The position numbers and the translations under genes were made by a program. Shown here piece by piece: positions 1 through 9,997 of a stretch of DNA of 64,000 nt. A model generated the notes under the pieces. That model was not told the DNA's origin. It saw only the letters and a list, made by a program, of their open reading frames with translations, and did no database searches. The stretch spans positions 1 to 64,000 of the forward strand of contig MEHQ01003461.1 in the NCBI GenBank assembly GCA_008828725.1, in the 5' to 3' direction. The stretch is from Saccharina japonica. Taxonomy: Eukaryota > Sar > Phaeophyceae > Laminariales > Laminariaceae. The stretch's first letter is position 1, and each line of letters begins with the position of its first letter.

Positions 1-155
1 AACATCAACGGCGATAATTGACTTGCGCCCAGGGTTCCGTCAAGATTTGTTTACTACTTGAACCTCGGAAAAGGCGACAAAAGAGAACTGGTGCTCAATG
101 CGCACTTGCAAAGTCGTAGCGTATTCGAACAACGCCGTTAGATGTGTACTTTCAC

Positions 156-524
156 CTGCATAGTGCCGACCATATCGGTACAATCCTTAGGACTCTCTGA
201 GCTCATCAGCGTCTTCGACATAACCATGACCTTTCCTGGAGTAAAGCCACAAAACACGCCTTCTGTCACCCCCCGTTCTCGGCTCATGAACATTTTTGAG
301 CACGAGCCGTAGTGGGGGTTCCCTTCCGAGACCCAGAACGCGTGCAGCTTCTGGAGGATCTCAATCTGGGCCTCCCTCGACGAGAATCTGTGTACCATGT
401 CAACAGCAACGAATATTTGGAGGACAGAACGGCAGAGGGAGACGCGGTGATCATTTTCGGCGGGCGTGGTATGGTTTGCATGGGGAGCAAAAATAAACGA
501 CCCAGCGTTTGGACGAAAATACAA
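156..524 (-). CDS. unrecognised coding exon, 3' part ends at a splice donor
   Basis: An open minus-strand frame of 128 codons with natural-looking composition and few low-complexity runs. The last codons before position 156 read Thr-Met-Gln and are followed by GTGAAAGT, a good donor (CAG then GTGAAAGT). I therefore take 156 as the exon end and the in-frame stop at 138 as lying inside an intron. The first Met at 524 may not be the true exon start, because I see no convincing acceptor upstream. Three Cys lie in the central half, but no domain is recognised. It could be an upstream or downstream exon of an unrelated gene that leaves the window. Coding status is inferred from frame and splice signal only. 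Confidence 0.35.
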
Positions 525-1407
525 CGCGAATGTAGGCTCGTGGTAAGGATATGGCTTGCAAGTTCAGACCAAGCATAACTGAGTTTACATCCAAAATACC
601 CACTTTGCTCGGTATAGCCGCTAAACCCCCGTAAATCGTCAGGAAGCTACACGGAGTTTGCGGAGAGCGTTCTGGAGTGCTTTCGGGTTTACGATTTTAC
701 TCTTTGTCCATGTTTCCAGTCCCTGGACATGTGTTTTTGACCCACAAGTTCATATTTGTGGGTCCTAATTCTCACCAACAAGTCAGCCCTGAGAAAACAA
801 ATACCCGAACCCACGAAACACTATAAACGATATGTACGCGAGCTGGTTCAAGCATAACACCCCAACATTCGTCAGCCACGAATGCCGCGTGCGGTGTCAA
901 CTCAAACGTCAAATATTTGGTATCATACAGACCGCCATGGGCAGTGGAAGAGAGTGACATAACCCTAAGGACTATGATTATCTACTCTATTTTGTTTGTA
1001 AATGAGCCGCTTCCAGGTCGCCCAAGGCATGTTTGTGCAAGGTTTCACGCAAAATATTCCAAGATATGACTGCGTATGATCAATACGAAGTCATAATTAA
1101 GGGCGACAATCGATCATATACTGAAACTAAGTAATTTCGACGCGATGCCGGACTTCGGGCGTTTTACTGCGCAAACGGACAAATCAGCTATTATTATATT
1201 AATAGTCGAAATGCCCACCTCGTTTTTACGACATGAACCCTGAACTTCCGGCACGCATGTTCTATATGTCCCTGCCGAACAATTTGCGATGTATATTTAT
1301 ATATTTTCTGTCGCCGGAAATTAGGGATCGCTTGAGAGCCATAATTCCCAAAACATTATATATCTTGAATTCCTCTGCGCCAATAGTAAAGGTCCTCATG
1401 GGGGGCT
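525..1407. other. AT-rich spacer, nothing recognised
   Basis: No reading frame, RNA gene or repeat that I can support. Confidence 0.5.
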
Positions 1408-1485
1408 GATAATATCTCGCCAATGAAGTTGCCTACGGTGCGACAGGATAATATCTCGCCAATGAAGTTGCCTACGGTGCGACAG
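1408..1485. repeat. perfect 39-bp tandem duplication
   Basis: A 39-bp block starting GATAATATCTCGCC occurs twice head to tail (1408-1446 and 1447-1485) with no differences. That points to a very recent duplication. Confidence 0.95.
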
Positions 1486-2416
1486 TTAGGTTCGTTGAAA
1501 AGATACTGTAGTATAGCTTTGGTGATACTCATTGGAAAAAAAAACGAGTCGTACTCTTTGAGAATTAGCCAAATTGGGCTGTTTGGCGGGATTTTCGGAC
1601 ATTTTCTCATTCTGTTTCTAGTTTTGTTTGATAACTTATGTTATTTTCGACCTTTGAACGCCCACTACCCCCCACTACCACGATAGGCAGGAACGTTAGT
1701 AAGGGTGGTAGAAAATGATCAGGAGGCCTTCACGAAGGCGTGGGACTACATAGCGGCGCCCACCAGTGACGGCGACAACGATTAACGTTTTGTTTTATTT
1801 TTATTCGTCACTTTTCAGCCCCTGGAAAGGGCGGCTAAATACTGCCTTTTTTGGGCCGACTGTTTTTTTGCGGCTGTTCATCCATGCAAGGTGGTGCATG
1901 TATGCATGCAAAAAAATAACAGGTTGGAAAAACAAACACAGGGGATAAAAAACAAGTTGTCGTCTACGGCATCTGACACCGCTAAGGGTCTGAGCAATCA
2001 TAAGGACCTTTACTTATGGCACACAGGGAGTGTGTATACAAATATATTTATGCATACACTTCGTATATATCTTGCGGAAAAACAAGATAAAATGCCAACC
2101 GTTAACGGGTCGGCAGGGTTTACGTCCACAAAACGGCGTAGATTTTGCCTAATGAGGAAATTTGGGATGATATACTTCAACATGTCTGTGTGTATGCATG
2201 GAGGGGGTTCTATTTCGCGAAGCTTGCCTTTCGCCCCGATAACTGAAACACCCGGTAATTCAAAATTTATGCAAGCTTCTTCTCTTACAATTGGAACGCT
2301 TGCATTCATTACAACTGGGAACGTCCAGCCTTACCAGTACGACTTCGAACCTTTTTCCCTTCGGAGCGGAAACGGTTTCACGGAACTGGCACGTTCAAGA
2401 AACATCCATGATGCAC
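1486..2416. other. spacer, nothing recognised
   Basis: Open frames here are short and overlap on both strands with no coding character. I see no repeat structure. Confidence 0.45.
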
Positions 2417-3016
2417 TCACTTTGCGGTGCCACCATCCGGCCAGCAGGCCTTCACGAGCTCTTTAAGCTCCGCCTTCTTCAGTGCGGACACGTTGTCGAT
2501 ACCACTCTTCTTCGCTTCCAGTATCTCGACAAGAAGGGCGCCGTTGCCTGCTTTGACGAAGTCGAGGTCGGCGTCGTCGTCGTCGTCTTCTAATACACCC
2601 CGCTGTGACTTGTGGAAGCGCTCCGACACCCGGAGCTCCGGCGATACCCACGCTGGAGAACTGCCAACCGACTCCCCCGCCCCGACCACAAACTGCACGC
2701 GAACGCCACCAAAACAAATTGGCGACAACAAGCTCAAATTGAGGAGAATCGTCAGATGGTCGGTGTCGATGGTTTGGGCAGGCCTCGACGCAGCCACCTG
2801 TTCCTTGGTAACGAAGTTGCAGGCCACCTTCATGCAGCCGTCGAAGGTGATGATCTGCGGATACTTGCCCCACAACCAGCAGCGAAACTCGAACGTGAAG
2901 TCGACTAGGGCCAAAAACGCCATGAAGATGTTCTTGAGGGTGTTCAACAAATTTGTGCCCGTAGCCAGTCTGGGGTTTAAACGCGAGGGAAGGTTGAGGT
3001 TGTTGAGCACGCGCAC
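2417..3016 (-). CDS. C-terminal exon of a possible KDZ-type transposase-derived gene
   Basis: An open minus-strand frame of about 199 codons. Residues about 45-60 include an Ile-Thr-Phe-Asp-Gly-Cys-Met-Lys stretch. This resembles the Asp-Gly-x-x-Lys/Arg segment around the first catalytic Asp of KDZ (Kyakuja-Dileera-Zisupton) transposases as I know them. An acidic run of five Asp follows near residue 145. The end is a Lys/Glu-rich helix reading ALKKAELKELVKAC, SAP-like in appearance, followed by a stop at 2417. The exon probably starts at an AG acceptor between about 2970 and 3016, not at the Met. The next island upstream on the same strand (3373-3623) has the Cys-pair segment expected earlier in such a protein, so I read them as one gene split by an intron. 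Family assignment is tentative, and later catalytic acidic residues are not identified. Confidence 0.35.
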   Translation of the reverse strand: MRVLNNLNLPSRLNPRLATGTNLLNTLKNIFMAFLALVDFTFEFRCWLWGKYPQIITFDGCMKVACNFVTKEQVAASRPAQTIDTDHLTILLNLSLLSPICFGGVRVQFVVGAGESVGSSPAWVSPELRVSERFHKSQRGVLEDDDDDADLDFVKAGNGALLVEILEAKKSGIDNVSALKKAELKELVKACWPDGGTAK

Positions 3017-3045
3017 GAAAAACGTTTATGTTCGTTACCGATATA

Positions 3046-3216
3046 CAGTACGCGACAGCTTGAGAACTCGGCAGTTAAGAATTTCAGGCTGGAGTTTTAG
3101 ACGAAAATAAGAATGTGACCTCTTTTGTACTGAAAATAGTGTAGGACACACCCTGCCTTACATAATAATTTCAGCCTGGGCAGAAATAAGAGGTTCTTAA
3201 CTGCTGTCGCGTACTG
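3046..3216. mobile_element. Tc1/mariner-type MITE in a presumed intron
   Basis: Inverted ends CAGTACGCGACAG and CTGTCGCGTACTG are each flanked by TA (3044-3045 and 3217-3218). CAGT termini with a TA target duplication are the signature of Tc1/mariner/Stowaway elements. A second inverted block, CAGTTAAGAA against TTCTTAACTG, sits just inside. The element is 171 bp, non-coding, and lies between two exon candidates. Confidence 0.8.
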
Positions 3217-3372
3217 TATACAGAAAAAGTACGTGGCTGCACAGAACAGCTCGTGCAAGCGTGCATCAAAATACGATACCAGTACCATTCTCGCAGTGTG
3301 TGCCCAACCCAGCACGCCTATTTCAGTAGCACTTTCAGATACACTTATTCCATATACTCGACTGGTTCGTAC

Positions 3373-3623
3373 CTGCACGCGAGTTCCGGGTTAGCTTTTC
3401 CCCACTTGAAATTGCCCTTCAGACGTTCCAAAAAACACTCGAAGAAGGTGGTAATAGGCACGCCCATCGAGAACGCCTTGAGGCAGTCGTACAGGATAGG
3501 GACCTCCACCAGGTAGCTGTTGTTGTAGTTGAACAGCCCTGTCGTCCGCCAGTTGTCACTTGCCCACGCGTAGAGGCCGCAGGTCTTACACTCGCGTCTT
3601 TCGACAAAGACGTTCGCCACCAT
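3373..3623 (-). CDS. Cys-pair exon of the possible KDZ-type transposase-derived gene
   Basis: The minus-strand frame opens with Met-Val-Ala-Asn-Val-Phe and a Glu-Cys-Lys-Thr-Cys-Gly pair at residues 12-15. A hydrophobic/aromatic helix-rich stretch follows, ending in Cys-Phe-Leu-Glu-Arg-Leu. The layout of a CxxC followed by a segment predicting helices around Leu-Tyr-Asp-Cys-Leu-Lys-Ala-Phe is reminiscent of the CxC cysteine-cluster regions found with KDZ transposases (family knowledge). The reading frame runs to a stop at 3345, but the sequence GCAG-GTACG at 3371-3376 is a splice donor, so I end the exon at 3373. A TTAC/CAGG-rich acceptor region is possible near 3630. Its probable partner exon is 2417-3016. 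No catalytic residues are in this piece, and an unrelated zinc-binding protein is the main alternative. Confidence 0.35.
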
Positions 3624-5405
3624 CCTTGGTTCCTGTAAGTCAGCAACAAAATGCAGCTAGTTGACATAAATACACGTACGGTACTCCACGCGTGAAACCC
3701 GTACCGTAAAGAAGGGCGAAGATACTAAACGTTGAGGAAAATCTATGAAAAATATTAAGTGGCGTGGCACTCCTTCAAGGTCTGTACGAGCTGGGCTGGC
3801 CAAGATCAACTTTTTAACTGGCCAGGCACTCCCTCAGTCCGTTTTTTCGAGTTTGGATCTGAAAACTTGACACGTGCTTCACAGTAGTCTTCTAAAGGGA
3901 ATACCTGCTGCACTTTTTTTTTTTTTCCTTCAACTATTAATAGGCACATTTCAAAGTTTTCTGCGAATTGGTTTCGGCCACAACTGACAGAAAAACAAAA
4001 CAAAAATCAAAAGGTGCACGAGGCAATGCCTTTGTCTTTCCCTGATCTAGGACGTAATAAAAAATCCAGGGAAAACAAATTAAATTTGAATTGGAGTGAG
4101 AATTCCACATTTTTTGTTTCTCCCCGTAGTATCTTCACTTTGTATAGGGAATCTTACGCACGCCATATCTCTTCATGATCGGCGAATTAGGCGATGGTGA
4201 CGATATCAGTCGATTTTTCATGCCTCAAGGAAGATGCATACCGATTTTCAGCGGAATCCGCAAGACAAAGGTTGCATATCTGATTTCTCTACTTCTTTTT
4301 TTTGACGAAATTAACTCGGATTTCGAAAATCTCAACGTCGGCAAATGCGCTGTAATCTCAGAAACACACAGCTACTAACTTTACGACGTACAATTTCGAA
4401 ATGGTTGAGAAACCGCCGGACGAGTAAAAAAACCATTCTTGGCCAGCCCAGCTCGTAGAAACGCGCCCCTCCGAGGAAACAACAATATCTTCATAAAAGT
4501 CAGCGGTCAAACGGTGTCTCCGACGAAACACATTGATATATCATTCTCGTCTACTCCCGAATAAAATCGCTCCGCACCACAAGAAAACAACGCACCGTGA
4601 AAATACATAAAAAAAATCGACCTCATCAACAGTGCTGTTGCTGTAAGAAACCAGGGACGTGCGTGGCCCGGTTTCCAGCCCACGGGCAGGGCTTAGCTTA
4701 AACAAAGCGGCACGAACCTGGCCGAGCCCACGCTTGAAAAACATAACGGGCCGAGTGTATGTAAAACAAAAACGCATCCACGGCCCGTACGAAGCTTACA
4801 ACCACTTCCCCCGCGCGCGAGTGTGCACAAACGCCTTCAAAAATACATACTGAAACATCAACACTTCATTAACAGCTCGCTCGAATCGATACGAAATGTC
4901 TTGACAAATCTTGCTTAAAACACCAGTATGTTCCACATGCACGTCGTTGACACTTGATAGTTAGCGTCTTATTGAACGACACTGGCAAGTACTAATGTGG
5001 AGTCTTGCTCCAAAATTGACAACTGAAATGGCAACTCCAAAATTCCAAAAGGTTGCCAGCGAAGGGTTGGGGGAATATCCAAAAGAAAAAATGGCGAAAA
5101 AGTTGCGGAATTGGCAAGTCGGCAAAAACCCCAAATGTGCTTTTCAGAAACATGCAAAATTCAAGATTCGTAATACAAACATGCGACGGAAACAAGGGCC
5201 CTTACGTACCTACCAAATCGCGGAATTGCCACCGGTCGAGTCAAACTCGAGCTGCAGATTCAGACGCAATTGCTTGTACTAAGAAGCATGCGGTATGTCT
5301 CTAGAATGACATGCTCCCTCGAAGTACATATATTCTGAGGAGACTCACCGCCGTAAGCCGTGTTGCAGGCACAGTCTCCACGTACGCGAATTCGCCTTCG
5401 CAAGA
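3624..5405. other. AT-rich spacer, nothing recognised
   Basis: Contains a 12-bp poly-T tract near 3907 and short overlapping open frames on both strands without coding character. No repeat or RNA gene is seen. Confidence 0.45.
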
Positions 5406-5771
5406 TTAACACTTTTCCTGGGATGCTGTGTATCGGGTATCGGCAGCCTTGGCGGCAGAGGGTAGGTGGAGAGGAAGGTGCTCCGGAAACCTGTGCGTCG
5501 ACATGTGGTTCAGGCAGTTCGCCAAGCCCTTGAAGTACTTGCTACCGTCCTCGTCCAGCAGCTTTTGTGCCGTGCGTTGCGTCCCGCCCGCCCCACTGTC
5601 CCCGTTGCCATCGACCACTTCCTCCCCTGGATACAACCCCTCGTCTTGCCGGCCCTGCCCACCCCAAATGGCAAGCGCAACCACCAACGTGTGAACACAC
5701 CGACGTTTCCCTGTGGCGTACTCAGTGCAGGGGTTACCCCGATTACACTGGGTGGGGTGACGCACATCCAA
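5406..5771 (-). CDS. weak exon candidate, GC-richer island
   Basis: A 121-codon minus-strand frame in a locally GC-rich island. The second half (about residues 68-121) has ordinary protein-like composition, with a Phe-Lys-Gly-Leu-Ala-Asn-Cys-Leu-Asn-His-Met stretch and several His and Pro. The first half is low-complexity Gly/Asp/Gln. The plus strand is also open across much of the same island, so the strand is not certain. It lies upstream, on the minus strand, of the two transposase-like exons and could be an earlier exon of that gene, but nothing proves the link. Confidence 0.2.
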   Translation of the reverse strand: MDVRHPTQCNRGNPCTEYATGKRRCVHTLVVALAIWGGQGRQDEGLYPGEEVVDGNGDSGAGGTQRTAQKLLDEDGSKYFKGLANCLNHMSTHRFPEHLPLHLPSAAKAADTRYTASQEKC

Positions 5772-6790
5772 CGAACAGCATCAGGGAAAAAGGTATACAG
5801 GGAAGCATGTCAATCGAACAGTAGGAGGGACAGATCCTGCCTCACGCAAAATCCACGGCCTACCATCGGTGTTCAATGGTCCACCTTGTCTGGGCCCGAG
5901 CTGCCCACTTCAACGCCAACATCCTAAGTCATACTTGTTCGACGTACATAACTTCCCTACAATATCACACCGTACGAAATCGTACGCCCGGCCTGAAACC
6001 GAACATGGTAGAATTTAACAGCGGAAACACTCGCGGTATCACACTTGCGTAAGGTGCCTTACATGACGCGCATCCAAAGCTAAACCTTCGTGGTTGGATG
6101 CCAGACTGCATTTTCTGGATGATCTGACTGCGGCACTTCATTCGTCTGCTACTGCGAGTAATACAAGAGGGATGTTCGTCTTCTTCCTCTGTGGCATAAG
6201 CCTGGGTACTACTCGTACTTCGTCTGAGATAACTAGACATACGAGCCCTGTTGTATTGTAATGCTTTTAGCGGGCTGGTTCCTGCTGTTTCATGCAAAAC
6301 GGCGAAGCGCACCGGGTGGGAGAGCGGCGAAAAACTCACGAAAAAGGAAACATTCGAACATGTCCTCACGTTTCACAGCCATTTCCGAAGAGGCGAAAAA
6401 AAATATAAAAAACACATGGTGATAGTTTTCTTCTACTGTTGTGGTTGCTTGAATGCTGGGTAGTCCAAATTGTTTTCGAATCCAACCGACAACAGGCAGG
6501 CTTAACTGACAACAAGCAGGCTTCCATAATCAAAAGTTTCTGTAATTCGTCATCTGGATACGTTGAGTGGGGTTTGATTTTACTAAGTGGCCACTTTCCA
6601 GGGCCTCGTGGGGATCGGACCCAAGACAAGTGTACCTACGTACGGTGTAGCAATCCTACTGAAATTAGCCGCTAGTTCAAAAGTGCCTGAGCAAAAACAA
6701 TGCCCAGTTTTAAGGCACAGAGGAAGTATGCGTCCAGAATATATTGTACGTATGTAGGAAACACCAACTTAAAGGATGGGCGAGCGGGTA
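5772..6790. other. spacer, nothing recognised
   Basis: Short open frames on both strands and no repeat structure that I can support. Confidence 0.4.
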
Positions 6791-6863
6791 TCACACGCCG
6801 AGCAATCAAAATATGTACTGCAGACATACCCATAATCACTCACTTTGCACATCAACCCCCGAC
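6791..6863 (-). repeat. duplicated exon-intron junction, copy 1
   Basis: A 73-bp block is nearly identical to 7934-8006, with only a few substitutions visible. On the minus strand each copy holds the last codons of an exon (Arg-Gly-Leu-Met-Cys-Lys), the donor GTGAGTG and the first part of the intron. The two copies therefore duplicate a splice donor with both flanks. Confidence 0.85.
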
Positions 6864-7273
6864 CAGGAGTGATCCTTCTCGATCCCCGAGTCAGCTCGGG
6901 GCTGTCGTCTTTCACATGCGCCCAATCTAGCTCACAGCCGCGATCCCGCCCCTCTCTCACAGCGTATCCCCAATCGTCCAGTTTAACGAGAAACCACACC
7001 CCGCGCGTTTTTGCATCCCGCGCCATCTTCAGCAAAGTCCTTTGGTCTTCGTCGGAAAGGAATCGCTTCTCCGTAGCCTCCGTCACGCATGCCTCAAATT
7101 CCGCGAACGAGCAAGCCTCCCCACCGAACGAGACGACCTTTGCGTATTTCACCTTCCCGGCGCGAAGAAGCCGCAAAGCGGCTATGGCGTGTTGGCACAT
7201 GCCTCCGGAAGCACTTGGAACACCGCCGTTTGTCCCCTCTGTTTGGCTCACAGACCGGGCGTTGAGCATAATC
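6844..7273 (-). CDS. internal exon of an unrecognised gene
   Basis: This is one of the better gene calls in the first 10 kb. On the minus strand a long pyrimidine-rich tract (Ttt-rich, about 7279-7310) ends in TTGGACAG at 7274-7280, an excellent acceptor. The exon then stays open for 430 nt and ends with a complete Lys codon directly before GTGAGTG, an excellent donor. The encoded segment of about 143 residues starts in Ile-Met-Leu-Asn and has a Cys-Gln-His-Ala-Ile helix. It also has a charged stretch around Phe-Leu-Ser-Asp-Glu-Asp-Gln-Arg and a Trp-Phe-Leu-Val-Lys-Leu-Asp-Asp-Trp-Gly segment, and ends in Gly-Leu-Met-Cys-Lys. Composition is that of a soluble protein. I do not recognise the family. 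The exon end is duplicated at 7934-8006, giving the gene a second possible exon with the same last six codons. Confidence 0.55.
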
Positions 7274-7933
7274 CTGTCCAACGAACACAAAACAAATTAA
7301 AAAAGACAAAACACACAATGAGTAAGACAAGGTCAAAGGGAGATGGCTTGGGTAGCACAACTTTCATCGGGGTGGCATAAACCAAAATCTATTTCCAATT
7401 TACAGATGCTGTGCTGACTTGAGCGTCATACTGTACTATGCCCGGACAGACTACATATGTCGGTCGGCGCGGGCTCGGATCTAGAGACCAGGAAGAGCAG
7501 CGCAGTCATCGCGCGTCTTTCATGGGGTACGTACGAGAGTACACACACAGCAGCAGTCAGTGATCGCACTGGGCTCGGGTGCTTGATAGAAACCTTATGC
7601 GCTCCGGAACGCACTAAAACATGTCTTCTTCGCCAGACTAGAGTCAGTCCGCGCGGGGTCGGATACATTGGTCGGGGCGAAGTAAAGTGCATTTGGTGCG
7701 TCTCTTTGCGGCGCCAGACTTCGTCAACGGTCGCCTTAAGTTCATGAGTCCAAATACCTAACTGCTGGATCACACGAGCAAACCAAAACAAAAACAAACA
7801 ACATATCCGGATCCGATTCCGCACAAGAAGTCTGTTTCGATTTGCACAAACCACATTACTGTTTTCCTCGAAAAATAAATATGACCAACATCTGAACCTC
7901 TTCATCGAATTCGCGTAAGGGTCGGTCACACAG

Positions 7934-8006
7934 TCACACGCCGAGCAATCAAAGTATGTACTGCAAACATACCCATAATCACTCACTTTGCACATCAAGC
8001 CCCGAC
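7934..8006 (-). repeat. duplicated exon-intron junction, copy 2
   Basis: Partner of 6791-6863. The 73 bp carry the same terminal codons, the same GTGAGTG donor and the same start of intron. Copy 2 lies upstream of copy 1 in the direction of minus-strand transcription. Confidence 0.85.
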
Positions 8007-8071
8007 ACAGAGGATATTTCGGTATCAACCAATACACAGAACTTCCAGCGATAATATCCGGAGTTTGGTCA
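7987..8071 (-). CDS. possible short exon sharing its 3' end with the downstream exon
   Basis: On the minus strand, ATTTTGCAG at 8072-8080 is a plausible acceptor, and the frame is open from 8071 to the donor at 7985-7986. The product would be about 28 residues ending in Cys-Arg-Gly-Leu-Met-Cys-Lys, the same ending as the exon at 6844-7273. An acceptor further upstream (GTGCAG near 8095) is an alternative. It may be a real exon, an alternative last exon or a dead by-product of the 73-bp duplication. Confidence 0.3.
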
Positions 8072-8197
8072 CTGCAAAATGAAGCAGACCTGCACAGCGG
8101 CCTACGACAACTGGCGCCCCGTCCAAAATATTGACTTCCGAGGGAAACAATCGGATGTGTCATAACAACGTTACCAATAAAAGACGTTTTGATCCAC

Positions 8198-8873
8198 TTA
8201 CCGATAACAATCATTTCGAGAGCAGCAGCTCCGCGGTTCCTGATTCGGGTTCGATAACGTCGCTGGAGGCTTCGTGTTGACCGATGTCACCACTCGATTC
8301 TGCGTGGTCGATACGCACACCGAAACGATGACGCTCCCCGCAGCCGAATCGTTTGCTGAAGGCAAGCGGAGGGCGCTCGCCGAAATATACCGGGAGGCAT
8401 GGGGGCGTCGAGGCTGTGACAACACTCTACCGGGGAAGGCCGATCCCGGTTCTCTGCCAAAACCCCTTCCGCTCCGGCCAGCATTGCCTCCCGTAAGCTG
8501 GAGAACGCCCGGGGAAAACGTCCGGGGGGCTGGGGTGGATCGAGGTCTGGGCATAAATCTTCCGGCGGACGCTGATCCACATCTTCCGCCAGTGCTCCTT
8601 CTCCCCCCGCCAGCATTGCCTCCCCTTTGCTCCGCAACTTTTGCACGAACATTCCTCTCCGTACTGGTGTTCCGGGAAGGTTTTATCGGTTTCTTCTTGC
8701 ACCTGGTTTGGTGGAACGGCGCGGGAGTGGCATTGGGCGGTTATGTACTCCCTCACACAAGTTGCAAGACTTGCGCGAAAACTCTGTTCCCCGAAGCGAG
8801 AACACTGCCGGCATTTCAGGAGAGTATTTACAAACTTACTGCTCTTCCGAGCGAGTACTCGTCTCAAGAGTAA
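8198..8873 (-). CDS. GC-rich island with a 132-bp internal coding repeat, strand uncertain
   Basis: Two tandem 132-bp units lie at about 8635-8370. Read in one minus-strand frame they give two 44-residue copies that both begin Glu-Ala-Met-Leu-Ala-Gly, with Pro/Asp-rich middles (ProProGlu-Asp-Leu-Cys-Pro and related). A different minus frame from 8867 gives a Cys-rich segment including Cys-Arg-Gln-Cys, Glu-Cys-Ser-Cys-Lys-Ser-Cys-Gly. The plus strand also holds a 199-codon frame (8274-8873) over the same bases. Because three frames are open I cannot choose with confidence. I favour minus because the neighbouring spliced exons are on that strand. Function unknown. Confidence 0.3.
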
Positions 8874-9249
8874 GCTTTCAAACTAAAAGGTACACAACCC
8901 AACATTAGGAAAACGATATTTACTCAACTGCATGCACCGAGCTGTACGTCCACCTACCATGCAGCGTCTTCTCCTGTTGTCTTTGAACACGAGTTGTAAA
9001 ATAATACAAACAAACGAGTGAGAGCGAAACCATCTCGACAGATAGGTAAACTGAAAGCAGTCGGCCTGGTGGTAAGGATTTATCGCGTACTTTAGTACAA
9101 CAGAAGCGATTGTTACGTTGGTGGATGCTGTGGGACTCAAGACTGGTCGATAATTGTTAGTCCTATACATTACATACCAGTATACGCACACTATGATATT
9201 ACACACCAATTACGCAAATGATCTCACACTATTAATAAACGATTCGTAC
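8874..9249. other. spacer, nothing recognised
   Basis: No supported feature. Confidence 0.4.
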
Positions 9250-9600
9250 AAGGGTGTGTTCGTTAGGGTGAACATAACCGAGGGTGTGTGTTCGCTACGT
9301 AGACTGCCGACGTCTTCGGTAAGGTTCGGTACGTTTCGGTACGACCTCAACATATTAATACAGGTACACGACACTTCGGTAATTTGGGTACGACCTCGAA
9401 ACAGTACCCGGCACTTGGGTAAGGGTGTCCCGGGGGTATTTACCTACCGGTTTGATTCGGTACGGTCTCAATACCCTACCAAACACTCCGTTATCGTTCA
9501 GCACAACCTCGATACCGGTACCCGGCATTTGTAGAAATTCGGTACGACCTCAATACCGGTTTCTGGCACTTCGGTACGTTCGGTACGCACACCGAACATG
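9250..9600. repeat. degenerate GGTACG-rich tandem repeat
   Basis: Repeated, diverged blocks of the type TTCGGTACGACCTCAATACC with spacers of about 40-60 bp. The short open frames here are translations of the repeat. Confidence 0.6.
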
Positions 9601-9654
9601 CCCCGGGCACAGGTATACCCTACAGAACATACACTTGATTTAAATTACATTACA

Positions 9655-9830
9655 CAGGGCTGCGAGTACTGGGAGTATGAGCAGTACGTACTGATGGCGT
9701 GAATATTGCGAGTACTGGGAGTATAAGAAGTAATGAAGGCCTGAATAGCCGGAGTACTCGCAGTTTTCTTGTACTTACGTAAAAGCCTATAAAAACTGCG
9801 AGTATACTCGTACTCTAACTACGTAAATCG
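9655..9830. repeat. GAGTACT-type short repeat, cluster 1
   Basis: Imperfect copies of GCGAGTACTGGGAGTATGAG. Related AGTACTCGGAGTATTT blocks occur at 53330-53570 and 60505-60660, so this is a family of short interspersed arrays. Confidence 0.6.
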
Positions 9831-9997
9831 AGAAACCACAAACTTACCGTGCTACAGAGTAGTAGGCAGGTACTGGGAGCATCCATCTGTGGATCCTACA
9901 ACTACACCCATACCTTGGTACCTGGTAACCGACATGCACACTTCAAAACTGAACAAGCAAGAAAACCGCCTGCACACAGATGCCCAACGCAAAGGAC

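Noticed and set aside
8274..8873. 199-codon plus-strand ORF as a separate gene
   Set aside because: It overlaps the minus-strand island with the 132-bp repeat and has no splice or homology support over the minus frames; left undecided within that entry.
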